Source: Winslowiella arboricola
GTDB lineage: Bacteria; Pseudomonadota; Gammaproteobacteria; Enterobacterales; Enterobacteriaceae
Reading direction: 5' to 3'
Length of the DNA: 64,000 nucleotides
NCBI RefSeq assembly: GCF_025527015.1
Contig: NZ_JAODIM010000043.1
Coordinates: forward strand, 1,452,879 to 1,516,878
The notes under the pieces were generated by a model. That model was not told where the DNA came from, made no database searches, and saw nothing but the letters and a program-made list of their open reading frames with translations. Numbering within the stretch: position 1 is the stretch's first letter; every line of letters starts with the position of its first letter. The position numbers were made by a program, and so were the translations under genes. Shown here piece by piece: positions 17,873 through 26,264 of this stretch.

Positions 17873-18793
17873 TTACAGCAGTTTTTTCTGTTTCAGATAG
17901 TCGGCCGCCACGCTTTTTGCGTCCTGTCCTTCAACCGCGATTTTGGCATTTAGCTGTTGCAGCGTCTTTTCATCAAGGGAGGCAAATACCGGCTGCAACC
18001 ATTTGGCGATATCCGGATACTGTTTCAGCACCGCAGCGCGCACCACCGGAGCGGGCGCATAGATCGGCTGTACGCCTTTCGGATCGCTTAGCGTTTGCAG
18101 ACCCAGCGCCGCCACCGGACCATCAGTACCGTAAGCCATCGCGGCATTGACGCCGGAGGTTTGCTGTGCGGCGGCTTTAATCGTCACCGCAGTATCACCA
18201 CCGGCCAGCGACAACAACTGATCCTGGTTTAACTGAAAACCGTAGGCTTTCTGAAATGCCGGCAGCGCATCGGCACGTTCAATAAACTCCGCTGACGCCG
18301 CCAGTTTAAACTCACCGCCCGACTTCAGATAACGGCTGAGATCGTCAAGCGAGTGCAGCTTATTTTTCTCTGCCACATCGCTGCGTACCGCAATGGTCCA
18401 GGTGTTATTGGCGGGTGCCGGGGTTAACCACGTCAGCTGATTTTTCTGCTGGTCGAGGGTTTTCACCTTCTCAAAGCCGGCTTTGGCATTTTTCCACGCC
18501 GCATCCTTCTCATCATTAAAGAAGAACGCGCCATTGCCGGTATATTCAGGATAGATATCCAGCTCGCCAGCGGTAATCGCGCCGCGCACCACTTGCGTAT
18601 TGCCAAGCTGAATTTTATTAACGGTTTTCACCCCGTGTTTATCCAGTACCTGCAGAATGATATTGCCCAGCAATGAGCCTTCAGTATCAATTTTTGAACC
18701 AACACGCACCGGATCGGCCGCCGACGCGGTCCCGGCCAGCGTCATCAGTGCGGCAAATCCCAGTAACCCGCTACGCAATGCGTTGAAAGTCAT
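17873..18793 (-). CDS. osmF: OsmF (YehZ), periplasmic osmoprotectant-binding protein
   Basis: 306 residues, solute-binding protein of the OpuAC family. Residues 1-26 are a Sec signal peptide ending in TASAA. The mature part begins DPVRVGSKIDTEGSLLGNII, typical of the betaine/choline-binding type, and contains DIYPEYTGNG, part of the ligand pocket region. First gene of osmF-yehY-yehX-yehW. In E. coli the operon depends on RpoS; the promoter here was not pinned down in the 245 bp upstream. Confidence 0.94.
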   Translation of the reverse strand: MTFNALRSGLLGFAALMTLAGTASAADPVRVGSKIDTEGSLLGNIILQVLDKHGVKTVNKIQLGNTQVVRGAITAGELDIYPEYTGNGAFFFNDEKDAAWKNAKAGFEKVKTLDQQKNQLTWLTPAPANNTWTIAVRSDVAEKNKLHSLDDLSRYLKSGGEFKLAASAEFIERADALPAFQKAYGFQLNQDQLLSLAGGDTAVTIKAAAQQTSGVNAAMAYGTDGPVAALGLQTLSDPKGVQPIYAPAPVVRAAVLKQYPDIAKWLQPVFASLDEKTLQQLNAKIAVEGQDAKSVAADYLKQKKLL

Positions 18794-19038
18794 CTTTTTT
18801 TATCCTTATGATTGATTAAACATACCCTTAAGCAAGCTCTTTCAGCGTAGCGCAAATCTTGCGGTCGCTGAGCATCAAGCAGGAAAAACGTGCTTCTCGC
18901 CACAACAGATGTCGATAACAGTTTTCCGTTCTCTTAATCAACCGCCAAACGGTTGTAACATATAACCAGAAAGAATTTAACGCCCGGCTGGTGCTGAGTA
19001 TGCTGCTGGTTCCATTCTAATAATGCGTTTACAACATC

Positions 19039-20508
19039 ATGTCTGAAATTACATCTTCGGCGCACGTCGCGCTGGCAGGGGAAGCACCGTCTGGCAAGGC
19101 GGAACTGATTCGCAGCGCGGCTGACGTCTCGCAACTGGTTAACCACAGCAGCCACTCACGCAGCAATGCGCGCATCGTCATCGGCATCGCGCTCGGTGGC
19201 GTATTTCTTGACGCCTACGATCTCGGCTCGCTGGCGTTTGGCATTAAAGATATTACGCGCGAATTTAATCTGACACCGGCCGGTACCGGTATGGTCGCGT
19301 CAGCAATTACCTTTGGCGCGATTGTCGGTGCGCTGATTGGCGGCTATCTCACCGATAAAATTGGCCGTTATCGTGTATTTATGGCCGATATGCTGTTTTT
19401 TGTCTTTGCCGCACTGGCCTGCGCTTTTGCGCCGAATGAGTATGTGCTGGCTGCCGCCCGTTTTGTGATGGGTATGGGGGTGGGGATTGACCTGCCGGTG
19501 GCGATGGCGTTTCTCGCCGAGTTCTCAAAGCTGAAGGGGCGCGGCAATAAAGCCGCCAGTATTGCGATGTGGTGTCCGACCTGGTACGCGGCGATCAGCA
19601 CCTCTTATCTGCTGGTGTTGCTGCTGTATGCGGTGCTGCCGGAGAGCCATACCGACTGGCTGTGGCGTCTGATCCTCGGCTTTGGCGCGGTGCCAGCGCT
19701 GATCATTATTGCCATTCGTAGTCGCTATATGAGTGAATCACCGGTCTGGGCTGCCAATCAGGGCGATCTTAAGGGGGCGGCCCATATTCTGCGCAACTCC
19801 TATGGCATTAATGCACATGTTGCTGAGGACGCCGATCTGACGCCAGCGAAACCTGTGCGGCGTGCCAGCTGGAGTAACTACGGTGAACTGCTGAAAGGGG
19901 TCTATCTGAAGCGCACCGTGCTGGCGACAATTATCTCCACCGTCTCGCCGTTTGCTTACAACGCGGTAGCCTTTGGTTTGCCGGTGATTATCTCCAGCTT
20001 CCTCGCCCAGTCGTTGCTGACCACCATTCTGATCTCGCTGGCGCTGAATCTGTTGTTTGCTTTTGTCGGTGGCATCTTCGCCGTACGCCTGGTGCCGCGC
20101 TTTGGCGCGTGGAAAATGACCGTACTCGGTTACAGTTTCCAGCTGGTGGCGCTGCTTGGACTGGCGCTGACCGGACGCCCGGATGGCGGCGGAGAAGCAG
20201 CATTCGCCATCGCCATGCTGGCGCTGTTCCTGCTGGGCCAGGGTTTTGGTCCAGGTGCGCACACCATGACTTACGCCTCATTAAGCTACCCGACCTCACT
20301 GCGTGGCGTCGGTGTCGGCTTTAACCAGACGGTGGTACGCGCCAGCTCGACGCTGTCGCTGTTCCTGTTCCCGGTACTGGCGGCGATGCTGGACACCGGC
20401 GTGTTCTGGGTCATTGCGCTTGCGCCGGTGATTGGCTTACTGGCGATGCTATTGATGCGCTGGGAGCCATCTGGCTACGACGTTGATGCCGAGGACTTTG
20501 CACAATAA
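19039..20508 (+). CDS. MFS transporter, substrate unknown
   Basis: 489 residues, about 12 transmembrane segments with major facilitator motifs: GGYLTDKIGRYRVF (motif A, loop 2-3), RFVMGMGVGIDLPVAMAF (TM4), and a C-terminal repeat. It resembles proton symporters for sugars or aromatic acids. The N-terminal ~45 residues are a hydrophilic extension. No clear Shine-Dalgarno precedes the ATG at 19039, so the start is less certain. Monocistronic between osmF (divergent) and idi (convergent). Confidence 0.85.
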   Translation: MSEITSSAHVALAGEAPSGKAELIRSAADVSQLVNHSSHSRSNARIVIGIALGGVFLDAYDLGSLAFGIKDITREFNLTPAGTGMVASAITFGAIVGALIGGYLTDKIGRYRVFMADMLFFVFAALACAFAPNEYVLAAARFVMGMGVGIDLPVAMAFLAEFSKLKGRGNKAASIAMWCPTWYAAISTSYLLVLLLYAVLPESHTDWLWRLILGFGAVPALIIIAIRSRYMSESPVWAANQGDLKGAAHILRNSYGINAHVAEDADLTPAKPVRRASWSNYGELLKGVYLKRTVLATIISTVSPFAYNAVAFGLPVIISSFLAQSLLTTILISLALNLLFAFVGGIFAVRLVPRFGAWKMTVLGYSFQLVALLGLALTGRPDGGGEAAFAIAMLALFLLGQGFGPGAHTMTYASLSYPTSLRGVGVGFNQTVVRASSTLSLFLFPVLAAMLDTGVFWVIALAPVIGLLAMLLMRWEPSGYDVDAEDFAQ

Positions 20509-20513
20509 TGCTC

Positions 20514-20533
20514 AGGCCGGGGTGACCCGGCCT
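20514..20533. terminator. bidirectional hairpin between MFS gene and idi
   Basis: AGGCCGGG-GTGA-CCCGGCCT is a perfect 8-bp stem with a tetraloop, placed 5 bp after the MFS stop and touching the idi stop. It can serve both convergent genes. Confidence 0.75.
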
Positions 20534-21066
20534 TACATTTTGCGGGTAAAGTATTTCAGCTGTTGCGGAATACGCGCGAAGGTATGTAAAAACCATGGCG
20601 TAAAAGCATCAGGGTCCTGCTCAACCCGGCGTGTAACCTCTTCAATCGAGGCATAACACCAGTTATCCGCTTCTTGTGGATTGAGACGGGGCAGATCGTC
20701 ACTGACCGCAAAGTAGACATGACCATATTCATGCTCGGTCAGCCCATTGCTCATTGGCAGGTTATAGCTTAATTCAAACATTGGCGTCAGGGTCAGACGC
20801 ATCCCCATCTCTTCGTACAGACGACGTTCCGCCGCATGTTGCGTTGATTCCAGCGGGTAAGGATGGCCGCAGCAGGTATTGCTCCACAGACCGCCACAGT
20901 GATATTTATCACTGGCGCGCTGCTGCAACAGCAACTGATGTTGCGAGTTAAACACGTAGACCGTCACGGCACGATGCAGCAACCCTTTCTCGTGTACTTC
21001 CAGCTTTTCCATGCGGCCGGTCGGACGATCAAGATGGTCGACCAGGATGACTTCTATCGCGGACAT
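20533..21066 (-). CDS. idi: isopentenyl-diphosphate delta-isomerase, type 1
   Basis: 177 residues, Nudix-fold enzyme interconverting IPP and DMAPP, the universal isoprenoid units. Metal and catalytic residues are in place: H25 and H31, C66 and H68 in NTCCGHP, E86 in the Nudix helix (RLYEEMG) and the EHE motif at 111-113. It stands alone between an MFS gene and a chemoreceptor rather than in a carotenoid cluster. It supplies DMAPP for quinones, undecaprenyl phosphate and any carotenoids. Confidence 0.96.
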   Translation of the reverse strand: MSAIEVILVDHLDRPTGRMEKLEVHEKGLLHRAVTVYVFNSQHQLLLQQRASDKYHCGGLWSNTCCGHPYPLESTQHAAERRLYEEMGMRLTLTPMFELSYNLPMSNGLTEHEYGHVYFAVSDDLPRLNPQEADNWCYASIEEVTRRVEQDPDAFTPWFLHTFARIPQQLKYFTRKM

Positions 21067-21164
21067 GACTACTCCTTAGGACTTATCTCACTATTCTGAC
21101 ATATCCCTGGCCAGATCTGGCGTATGAAATCGTGCGAATTTATGACAAATGTGAGAAAAATAAC

Positions 21165-21188
21165 TCAGGCGGGATAAATCCCGCCTGA
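21165..21188 (-). terminator. terminator of the chemoreceptor gene
   Basis: TCAGGCGGGATAAATCCCGCCTGA is an inverted repeat 24 bp beyond the stop of the 21.2-23.1 kb chemoreceptor. On the minus strand it is followed shortly by a TTATTTTT run, a standard intrinsic terminator. Confidence 0.85.
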
Positions 21189-21211
21189 TAACCATTCTCA
21201 GTTAAGGGGTA

Positions 21212-23107
21212 TTACAGGCGGAAGCTGTTGACCACCAGCTCAAGCTGCACACTCTGCTCTTCCATTGCCTGGGCGGCGGAAGAGACCTGCTCCACCAGCG
21301 CGGCGTTTTGCTGAGTGGTGCTGTCGAGCTGGTTAATCGCGATATTCACCTGATCGATTCCCATACTCTGCTCGCGGCTGGCGGACATAATCTCGCTCAT
21401 CAGGGTGGTGACACTGCTTACCCCCTGCATCAGCTCGTCCATGGTGCTGCCCGCCTGTTCAACCAGCTGGCTACCGGTGTCAATATTGGCGACCGACTCT
21501 TCAATCAGCTTTTTGATTTCACGCGCCGAGTTGGCGGAACGCTGCGCAAGGTTGCGTACTTCAGACGCCACGACCGCAAAACCACGTCCCTGCTCACCGG
21601 CGCGCGCCGCCTCTACCGCAGCGTTAAGCGCCAGGATATTGGTCTGGAAGGCGATACTGTCAATCACGCTGATAATATCCACCACTTTGCGCGACGAGGA
21701 GTTAATCGCTCCCATAGTCGACACCACCTGACGCACCACTTCGGTACCGCGCGCCGCCACTTGCGAGGCATCGCCAGCCAGCTGATTAGCATGCGTGGCG
21801 TTATCGGCGTTCTGACGGACGGTGCCGGTTAACTGCTCCATTGACGCCGCCGTTTCGACAATCGAACTGGCCTGCTCTTCGGTACGTGAAGAGAGATCGG
21901 CATTACCGCTGGCAATCTCACGTGAAGCGGCAGTAATCGCCAGCGCGCTGTCACCCACCTGGCGCATCAGCCCCTGCAGGTATTCAATAAAATTGTTAAA
22001 ACTCTGCGCCACGGCATTAAATTCCGGGCTGCTGCTCTGTGGCAGCCGTTGGGTTAAATCCGCACCGCCGGTGGAGAGCGCGAGGATATTGTCATTCAGT
22101 CCGCCCAGACGCTTCATCATGGTACGGATAAAGCCCAGCAGCACTAACAACAGGATCACCGCCAGCGGGATCTGTACCAGACCCAGACGGGTTAACATTG
22201 AATTGGTTTGCTGCACCAGCAGGCTGGAAGGGACATCGCTGGCAAGATACCACGGACTACCGGCAATCGGCTGCACCAGCAGCGTATGGTCGCCATCGTC
22301 GCTGCTGTACTCCACCTGAGTCGGTTCGCCATTGGCTTTAGCTAACAGTTCCTGCAATGGCGCCGCCATCGGTAGTGACAGATCCTTAAGGCTTTGCAGT
22401 TTGGCGCTGCCGTCGGCCAGCGCGGCATCGCCGACCACTTTGCCATCGGCTTCGACAATCAGCACCCGTCCTTCAATCGCTTCGCCCATCTGTTTTGCCA
22501 GATGGTTAAAGAAGCCAAGGGTAACGTCGATGGTCGCCACGCCCCATGCGGTACCATCACGATAAATCGCCATGGCGCAGTTGGTACGCGGCTGTGGACT
22601 GGCGGCATCCTGATATGCTTTTGCCCAGGCGCACTGCCCTTTTGGCGCGGCAAGGCCATCCTTATACCACGGCTGCTCATAATATTTTGGCGCTTCGGCG
22701 GAGTTCCAGAAGGTGTTGACTTTCAGCTGGTTGCTGCTGTCGCGGGCAAAAAAGCTGCTGAATTTTTCACGGGCGGGATCACGCATATTCGGCAGTGGCC
22801 AGATCCCTCCGCCGAATACGTTTACGTCCTGATACTGGTTAACCAGCACCGGCAACAGGGTATCAATAGTGCTGCTGTCCATCACGCCAGCGGCTTCGGT
22901 GATACTGCGCTGCTGCGCCTGCACCCGATTCATCTGTTCGACGATATTCGCCGCCAGCGCGTCTACCTGATAGCGCACCCGCTGACTCTCATTAGCCGTT
23001 AATTGTGGTGCGACAAATTGTTTTATGACCACTACCGTCACCAGCAGTAACAGCAGAAAAAAGCTGACTATCATAACGGTAAAGCGGGACTGTGTTGTTT
23101 TTAGCAT
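21212..23107 (-). CDS. methyl-accepting chemotaxis protein with dCache-type sensor
   Basis: 631 residues. TM1 is about 10-30, a large periplasmic sensor of ~280 residues follows (dCache-like, [12 protein letters not shown]), TM2 is about 311-328, then HAMP and the cytoplasmic signalling hairpin with the conserved tip ([20 protein letters not shown]). The start at 23107 was chosen because the open frame further upstream is not preceded by a signal-anchor pattern. The protein ends in VVNSFRL without a CheR/CheB-binding pentapeptide, so it probably relies on other receptors for methylation. Ligand unknown. Confidence 0.93.
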   Translation of the reverse strand: MLKTTQSRFTVMIVSFFLLLLLVTVVVIKQFVAPQLTANESQRVRYQVDALAANIVEQMNRVQAQQRSITEAAGVMDSSTIDTLLPVLVNQYQDVNVFGGGIWPLPNMRDPAREKFSSFFARDSSNQLKVNTFWNSAEAPKYYEQPWYKDGLAAPKGQCAWAKAYQDAASPQPRTNCAMAIYRDGTAWGVATIDVTLGFFNHLAKQMGEAIEGRVLIVEADGKVVGDAALADGSAKLQSLKDLSLPMAAPLQELLAKANGEPTQVEYSSDDGDHTLLVQPIAGSPWYLASDVPSSLLVQQTNSMLTRLGLVQIPLAVILLLVLLGFIRTMMKRLGGLNDNILALSTGGADLTQRLPQSSSPEFNAVAQSFNNFIEYLQGLMRQVGDSALAITAASREIASGNADLSSRTEEQASSIVETAASMEQLTGTVRQNADNATHANQLAGDASQVAARGTEVVRQVVSTMGAINSSSRKVVDIISVIDSIAFQTNILALNAAVEAARAGEQGRGFAVVASEVRNLAQRSANSAREIKKLIEESVANIDTGSQLVEQAGSTMDELMQGVSSVTTLMSEIMSASREQSMGIDQVNIAINQLDSTTQQNAALVEQVSSAAQAMEEQSVQLELVVNSFRL

Positions 23108-23243
23108 ATGCACACCACTTGACTCGATAAAGGCACGATTACCTGATCGAGTTAACGGCGTACACGGCGACAACTTGAGGCGATCAACGTCACATTCTGC
23201 GTAAAGATTTGTGCAACGCGATCGGGGAAGTAGCTGAATGGAT

Positions 23244-24353
23244 TTAGCTGTCGATCTCCACCACCTGCTGGCGCGGGCGGAAAATATGACCAGAACCATA
23301 TTGCAACAGACGCGCGACCAGCTGATAGCCGCCATTCTCATCGGCCTGCGCAAATTCGCGCTCAGCGGTGGTCACCGGACTGGCCCAGAGCAGATTAACT
23401 TTCTCCCCTTCGCGCTTCGGCAGCGGGAACTGCCCCTCTTCGCGCGCCAGCGCACCCGAGAGAATAAAGCCTTCAAAACCGACCGGCGCAACCGCCGATT
23501 CCAGCGTATGCCCCTCGCCGATCCAGCTTAAGCGGCCCCACGGAAGATGGGCAAAGCCCGCCAGCGCACTGGCCATCTGCACCGCGTTATCTTCGGTCAT
23601 CACTTCGGCATCGATCGCCATCGCCAGTTCTGTACGGCGATATTGCGGCGCCAGATCTTCATACAGGAAATCCACCCATGGCATCGGACGGATACTCATC
23701 CCCAGCGTCAGGAAATACCAGACACCCTGATGATAGTGTTGGGAAATCGCCATCGGCGGCCAGTTGCCCTGATCGATAGCGTAATATTTTAACGACTCGC
23801 CATAATGTGCTTCGTAGCACTTCAGCATCTCACGTTGCATCGGCTCCCACAGATGGCCATCGTGCCAGTCGCGCCAGAACAGACGGTGTTTACCGGCCTG
23901 CTCGTAATGTTCATTGGTGGAGGCGGAACCCAGAGGTGCGGTCAGGCGATTTTCTTTGATGCAACCGGCGGAGAAACTGACCTGCTGTTGCTGATACAGA
24001 CTCCAGCCGGGGATCACCGCCAGCAGCTGTCCCTGATACCAGACCGCAGCGCCATCATCGGCTGGCTCCCAGATAATCTGGATACCAGCAGGATCGAGCG
24101 GCGGCTCGGCTTCCAGCGTGCGGCAATATTCGGCACTCAGCAACGGCGCAATCCCCTGCGCCATGGCCTCACGATCTTCCTGTTGGGGGGCGGGTAACAG
24201 ATTACGTAGCCAGCAACCACGCACCGCAAATTGCGTGCGAAACGGCTCAGCAGGCCAGATATAGAAGTAGGCGGCACGCTCATCCTGTTCGATGACGGCG
24301 GTTAGCGTTTGTTGCTGATTCGCTACTTCAGCAATCAGATGCGACTGTGTCAT
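23244..24353 (-). CDS. suppressor-of-fused (SUFU)-like domain protein
   Basis: 369 residues, soluble, no signal peptide. The C-terminal half ([36 protein letters not shown]) resembles the SUFU domain found in many bacteria and in the eukaryotic Hedgehog regulator. Bacterial members are often near polymorphic toxin or immunity genes, and a Tlde1-like gene lies downstream here. Family assignment rests on motif memory, so it is moderate; function unknown. Confidence 0.6.
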   Translation of the reverse strand: MTQSHLIAEVANQQQTLTAVIEQDERAAYFYIWPAEPFRTQFAVRGCWLRNLLPAPQQEDREAMAQGIAPLLSAEYCRTLEAEPPLDPAGIQIIWEPADDGAAVWYQGQLLAVIPGWSLYQQQQVSFSAGCIKENRLTAPLGSASTNEHYEQAGKHRLFWRDWHDGHLWEPMQREMLKCYEAHYGESLKYYAIDQGNWPPMAISQHYHQGVWYFLTLGMSIRPMPWVDFLYEDLAPQYRRTELAMAIDAEVMTEDNAVQMASALAGFAHLPWGRLSWIGEGHTLESAVAPVGFEGFILSGALAREEGQFPLPKREGEKVNLLWASPVTTAEREFAQADENGGYQLVARLLQYGSGHIFRPRQQVVEIDS

Positions 24354-24370
24354 AAAGCCTCTACGTAGCG

Positions 24371-24413
24371 TGGAGGGATCCTTTTCCCCGAGAATAGAGC
24401 AGGATCCTCCTTC
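24371..24413. repeat. inverted repeat upstream of the SUFU-like gene
   Basis: GGAGGGATCC and GGATCCTCC face each other across about 20 bp, inside a wider imperfect palindrome (GTAGCGTGG ... CACGCCACG). It lies 18 bp upstream of the SUFU-like start and 29 bp downstream of the small membrane gene, so it could be a terminator or an operator. Confidence 0.5.
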
Positions 24414-24441
24414 ACGCCACGTCAGGACAAGGGTAAAACTC

Positions 24442-24723
24442 TCAAAAATTGCGTTTAGCGGTGTATATCACCACTCTGATCAGCAGGGCGATAATCAGTG
24501 CAATCAACAGAATGCAGGCGACACCGGTGATAAAACTCGCCCAGTCATTGCCCCACTCCTGCGCATGATCGATCAGGCCGAGCCCTTCAGGTGACAGCAG
24601 ATGATACGATTTATCCTGCAGTCTGCCGACCAGATTGCCCAACGGACAGACAAAGCGGATTAGTAACATCGCCAGCACGATATAGATTACCGCGCGAGCG
24701 GCTTTAAACATCACATTGCGCAT
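24442..24723 (-). CDS. small two-TM membrane protein, candidate immunity partner
   Basis: 93 residues. TM1 is about 11-29 and TM2 about 63-86, with a ~33-residue loop between them predicted in the periplasm, and positively charged ends (MRNVMFKAAR, YTAKRNF) in the cytoplasm. Its start overlaps the end of the DUF2778/Tlde1-like gene by 20 bp, so the two are co-translated. A toxin acting on the cell wall needs a periplasmic or membrane immunity protein, and this gene sits where one is expected. No homologue recognised. Confidence 0.7.
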   Translation of the reverse strand: MRNVMFKAARAVIYIVLAMLLIRFVCPLGNLVGRLQDKSYHLLSPEGLGLIDHAQEWGNDWASFITGVACILLIALIIALLIRVVIYTAKRNF

Positions 24724-25234
24724 AATCTGGCGTCCCTTTGACTGTGACTTTCCCGTAGGCTTTTAATCCATTGCGCGAACCCGCAACGCTGCTCTGCTCA
24801 GTACGCAGCAGCGCCTGCCTGACGATCTGAAATTCCTGAACCTTGAAAAAAGTGATGCAACCCCAAGACTCTCCCGACCCGTCGGGTCGTAAAGGATGCA
24901 GACGGAACGATCCGCGCTGAACTTCATTGACCAGTACATGATCAGACATAGTTTTAGTACTGAACAAGCCAAACCATTCATCGTGGTTAGTACGATTAAC
25001 CAGATCTTTTACCTCGCGTAACACGCTATTGGCAAAACTGCCGGAAGGTAAAGCCACGATCCAATACTCCCCCACTGGGATCGAACCATAGTCGGTGACA
25101 AATGAGCAGTTGGCATTGTTGATAAACTTATCGCGCCCGGAGAGCACCGCGTATGTGCCAACACCATACACCGTTAACTGTGCGCGCCCGGTCTTTCGCG
25201 CCGCGTCGTCATACACCATCTGCATCTGAATCAT
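24704..25234 (-). CDS. DUF2778 / Tlde1-like L,D-transpeptidase-fold protein
   Basis: 176 residues. The pattern IPVGEYWIV ... FRLHPLRPDGSGESWGCITF matches DUF2778, the Tlde1 family of type VI effectors that act on peptidoglycan tetrapeptides through a His...Cys pair of the L,D-transpeptidase type. Here the histidine is in LHP and the cysteine in WGC. There is no Sec signal, as expected for a protein delivered by another route or into a neighbour cell. No T6SS structural genes are in the window. Several ATGs follow closely; the first at 25234 was used. Confidence 0.75.
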   Translation of the reverse strand: MIQMQMVYDDAARKTGRAQLTVYGVGTYAVLSGRDKFINNANCSFVTDYGSIPVGEYWIVALPSGSFANSVLREVKDLVNRTNHDEWFGLFSTKTMSDHVLVNEVQRGSFRLHPLRPDGSGESWGCITFFKVQEFQIVRQALLRTEQSSVAGSRNGLKAYGKVTVKGTPDYAQCDV

Positions 25235-25325
25235 CTTGCTAACCTGCTCTCAGAAAAATTAAAATTACAGCAAATCAAGTGGGTAGCTTCGCTGTTGTAG
25301 CAGTACAGAGCAAGAGGCAAAACTC

Positions 25326-26198
25326 TCAAATTTCCCTTCCCATCCGCCGCATCGCCCGTTGATAAGCTCCATTCTGCACCGCCCAGCGTAATCCGGCGGC
25401 GATAATGCCAATCTGGCTGTCGATAGTAAAACGCTGCAAACGCGAGAAGCGAAACCCCGACTGCTGCTGCGCCCAGTCCGGTAATAAGGCAATCCCCGCC
25501 AGCATCATGGTTTTCATCACTGGCTTCGCCTGCCAGCTCGGCGCAGGCGCATTCAGCAGCAACCTCGTGACTTCACGGGTGCGATCGTCACAACGCAGCT
25601 GCGGGCGCATATCATGCAGATAGTCGCCGATCTCACGCTGACTTTTTGGCACTGCAGCGGCGCCAAGCGCTTCTGCCACCACGGCGGCCTCGGCATAGTA
25701 ACGGTCCTGTTCCGCCAGACTGAGATGAGGATTTTTGTAACGCAGATGCGCAGCAAGAAAGCGGCTGGACTCCGCCACATGCACCCAGGTAAGCAGCGCC
25801 GGATCGCTGGCGGCATAAGTATGCCCTTCGGCATCCACGCCGTTAACCTGCAGATGAATACGTTTGACGCGTTCAATCAACGTGCTGGCATCAGTGCGGT
25901 TGCCAAAGGTGGTGACCGCAACAAACTGGCTGGTGCGTCGTAAACGCCCCAGCATATCATCGCGAAAAGTGGAGTGGTCCCAGACACCCGCCAGCGCCAG
26001 CGGATGCAACATCTGCATCAGCAGCGCGCTAATGCCGCCACATAACATCGAGGTAAAATCGCCATGTACCCGCCAGATAACGCTGTCCGGGCCATACAGT
26101 CCCGCATCGCCCGGCGGTTGAGAAATATCAAACTCATTCAGCGCCAGGCCGTTCAGACGAAACACCTGCTGCTGAATCTTTGCGCGCAACCCGTTCAT
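25326..26198 (-). CDS. DUF2236 (MpaB-like) oxygenase-family protein
   Basis: 290 residues from the ATG at 26198, which has AGAGG just upstream; a longer open frame to 26258 runs into the bglX terminator. DUF2236 features are GPDSVIWRVHGDFTSMLCGG, the LHPLALAGVWDHS segment and TWVHVAESSRFLAAH. The family includes latex-clearing and mycophenolate-pathway haem oxygenases, but the substrate here is unknown. Confidence 0.88.
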   Translation of the reverse strand: MNGLRAKIQQQVFRLNGLALNEFDISQPPGDAGLYGPDSVIWRVHGDFTSMLCGGISALLMQMLHPLALAGVWDHSTFRDDMLGRLRRTSQFVAVTTFGNRTDASTLIERVKRIHLQVNGVDAEGHTYAASDPALLTWVHVAESSRFLAAHLRYKNPHLSLAEQDRYYAEAAVVAEALGAAAVPKSQREIGDYLHDMRPQLRCDDRTREVTRLLLNAPAPSWQAKPVMKTMMLAGIALLPDWAQQQSGFRFSRLQRFTIDSQIGIIAAGLRWAVQNGAYQRAMRRMGREI

Positions 26199-26229
26199 CC
26201 TGCCTCTGCTGATTGTGTGCTTTACGACA

Positions 26230-26255
26230 AACTCAGGGGCCTGCGCCCCTGAGTT
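26230..26255. terminator. hairpin after bglX
   Basis: AACTCAGGGGC (26230-26240) and GCCCCTGAGTT (26245-26255) form a perfect 11-bp stem with a 4-nt loop, starting 10 bp after the bglX stop on its strand. A short TTTG follows. Confidence 0.8.
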
Positions 26256-26264
26256 CACTGGCAG

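Noticed and set aside
20509..21211. Carotenoid biosynthesis cluster around idi
   Set aside because: No crt genes flank idi; neighbours are an MFS transporter and a chemoreceptor, so it is a stand-alone isomerase.
25265..25492. 75-codon ORF between the Tlde1-like and DUF2236 genes
   Set aside because: Mostly overlaps the DUF2236 gene in another frame and has no ribosome site; looks like a shadow.
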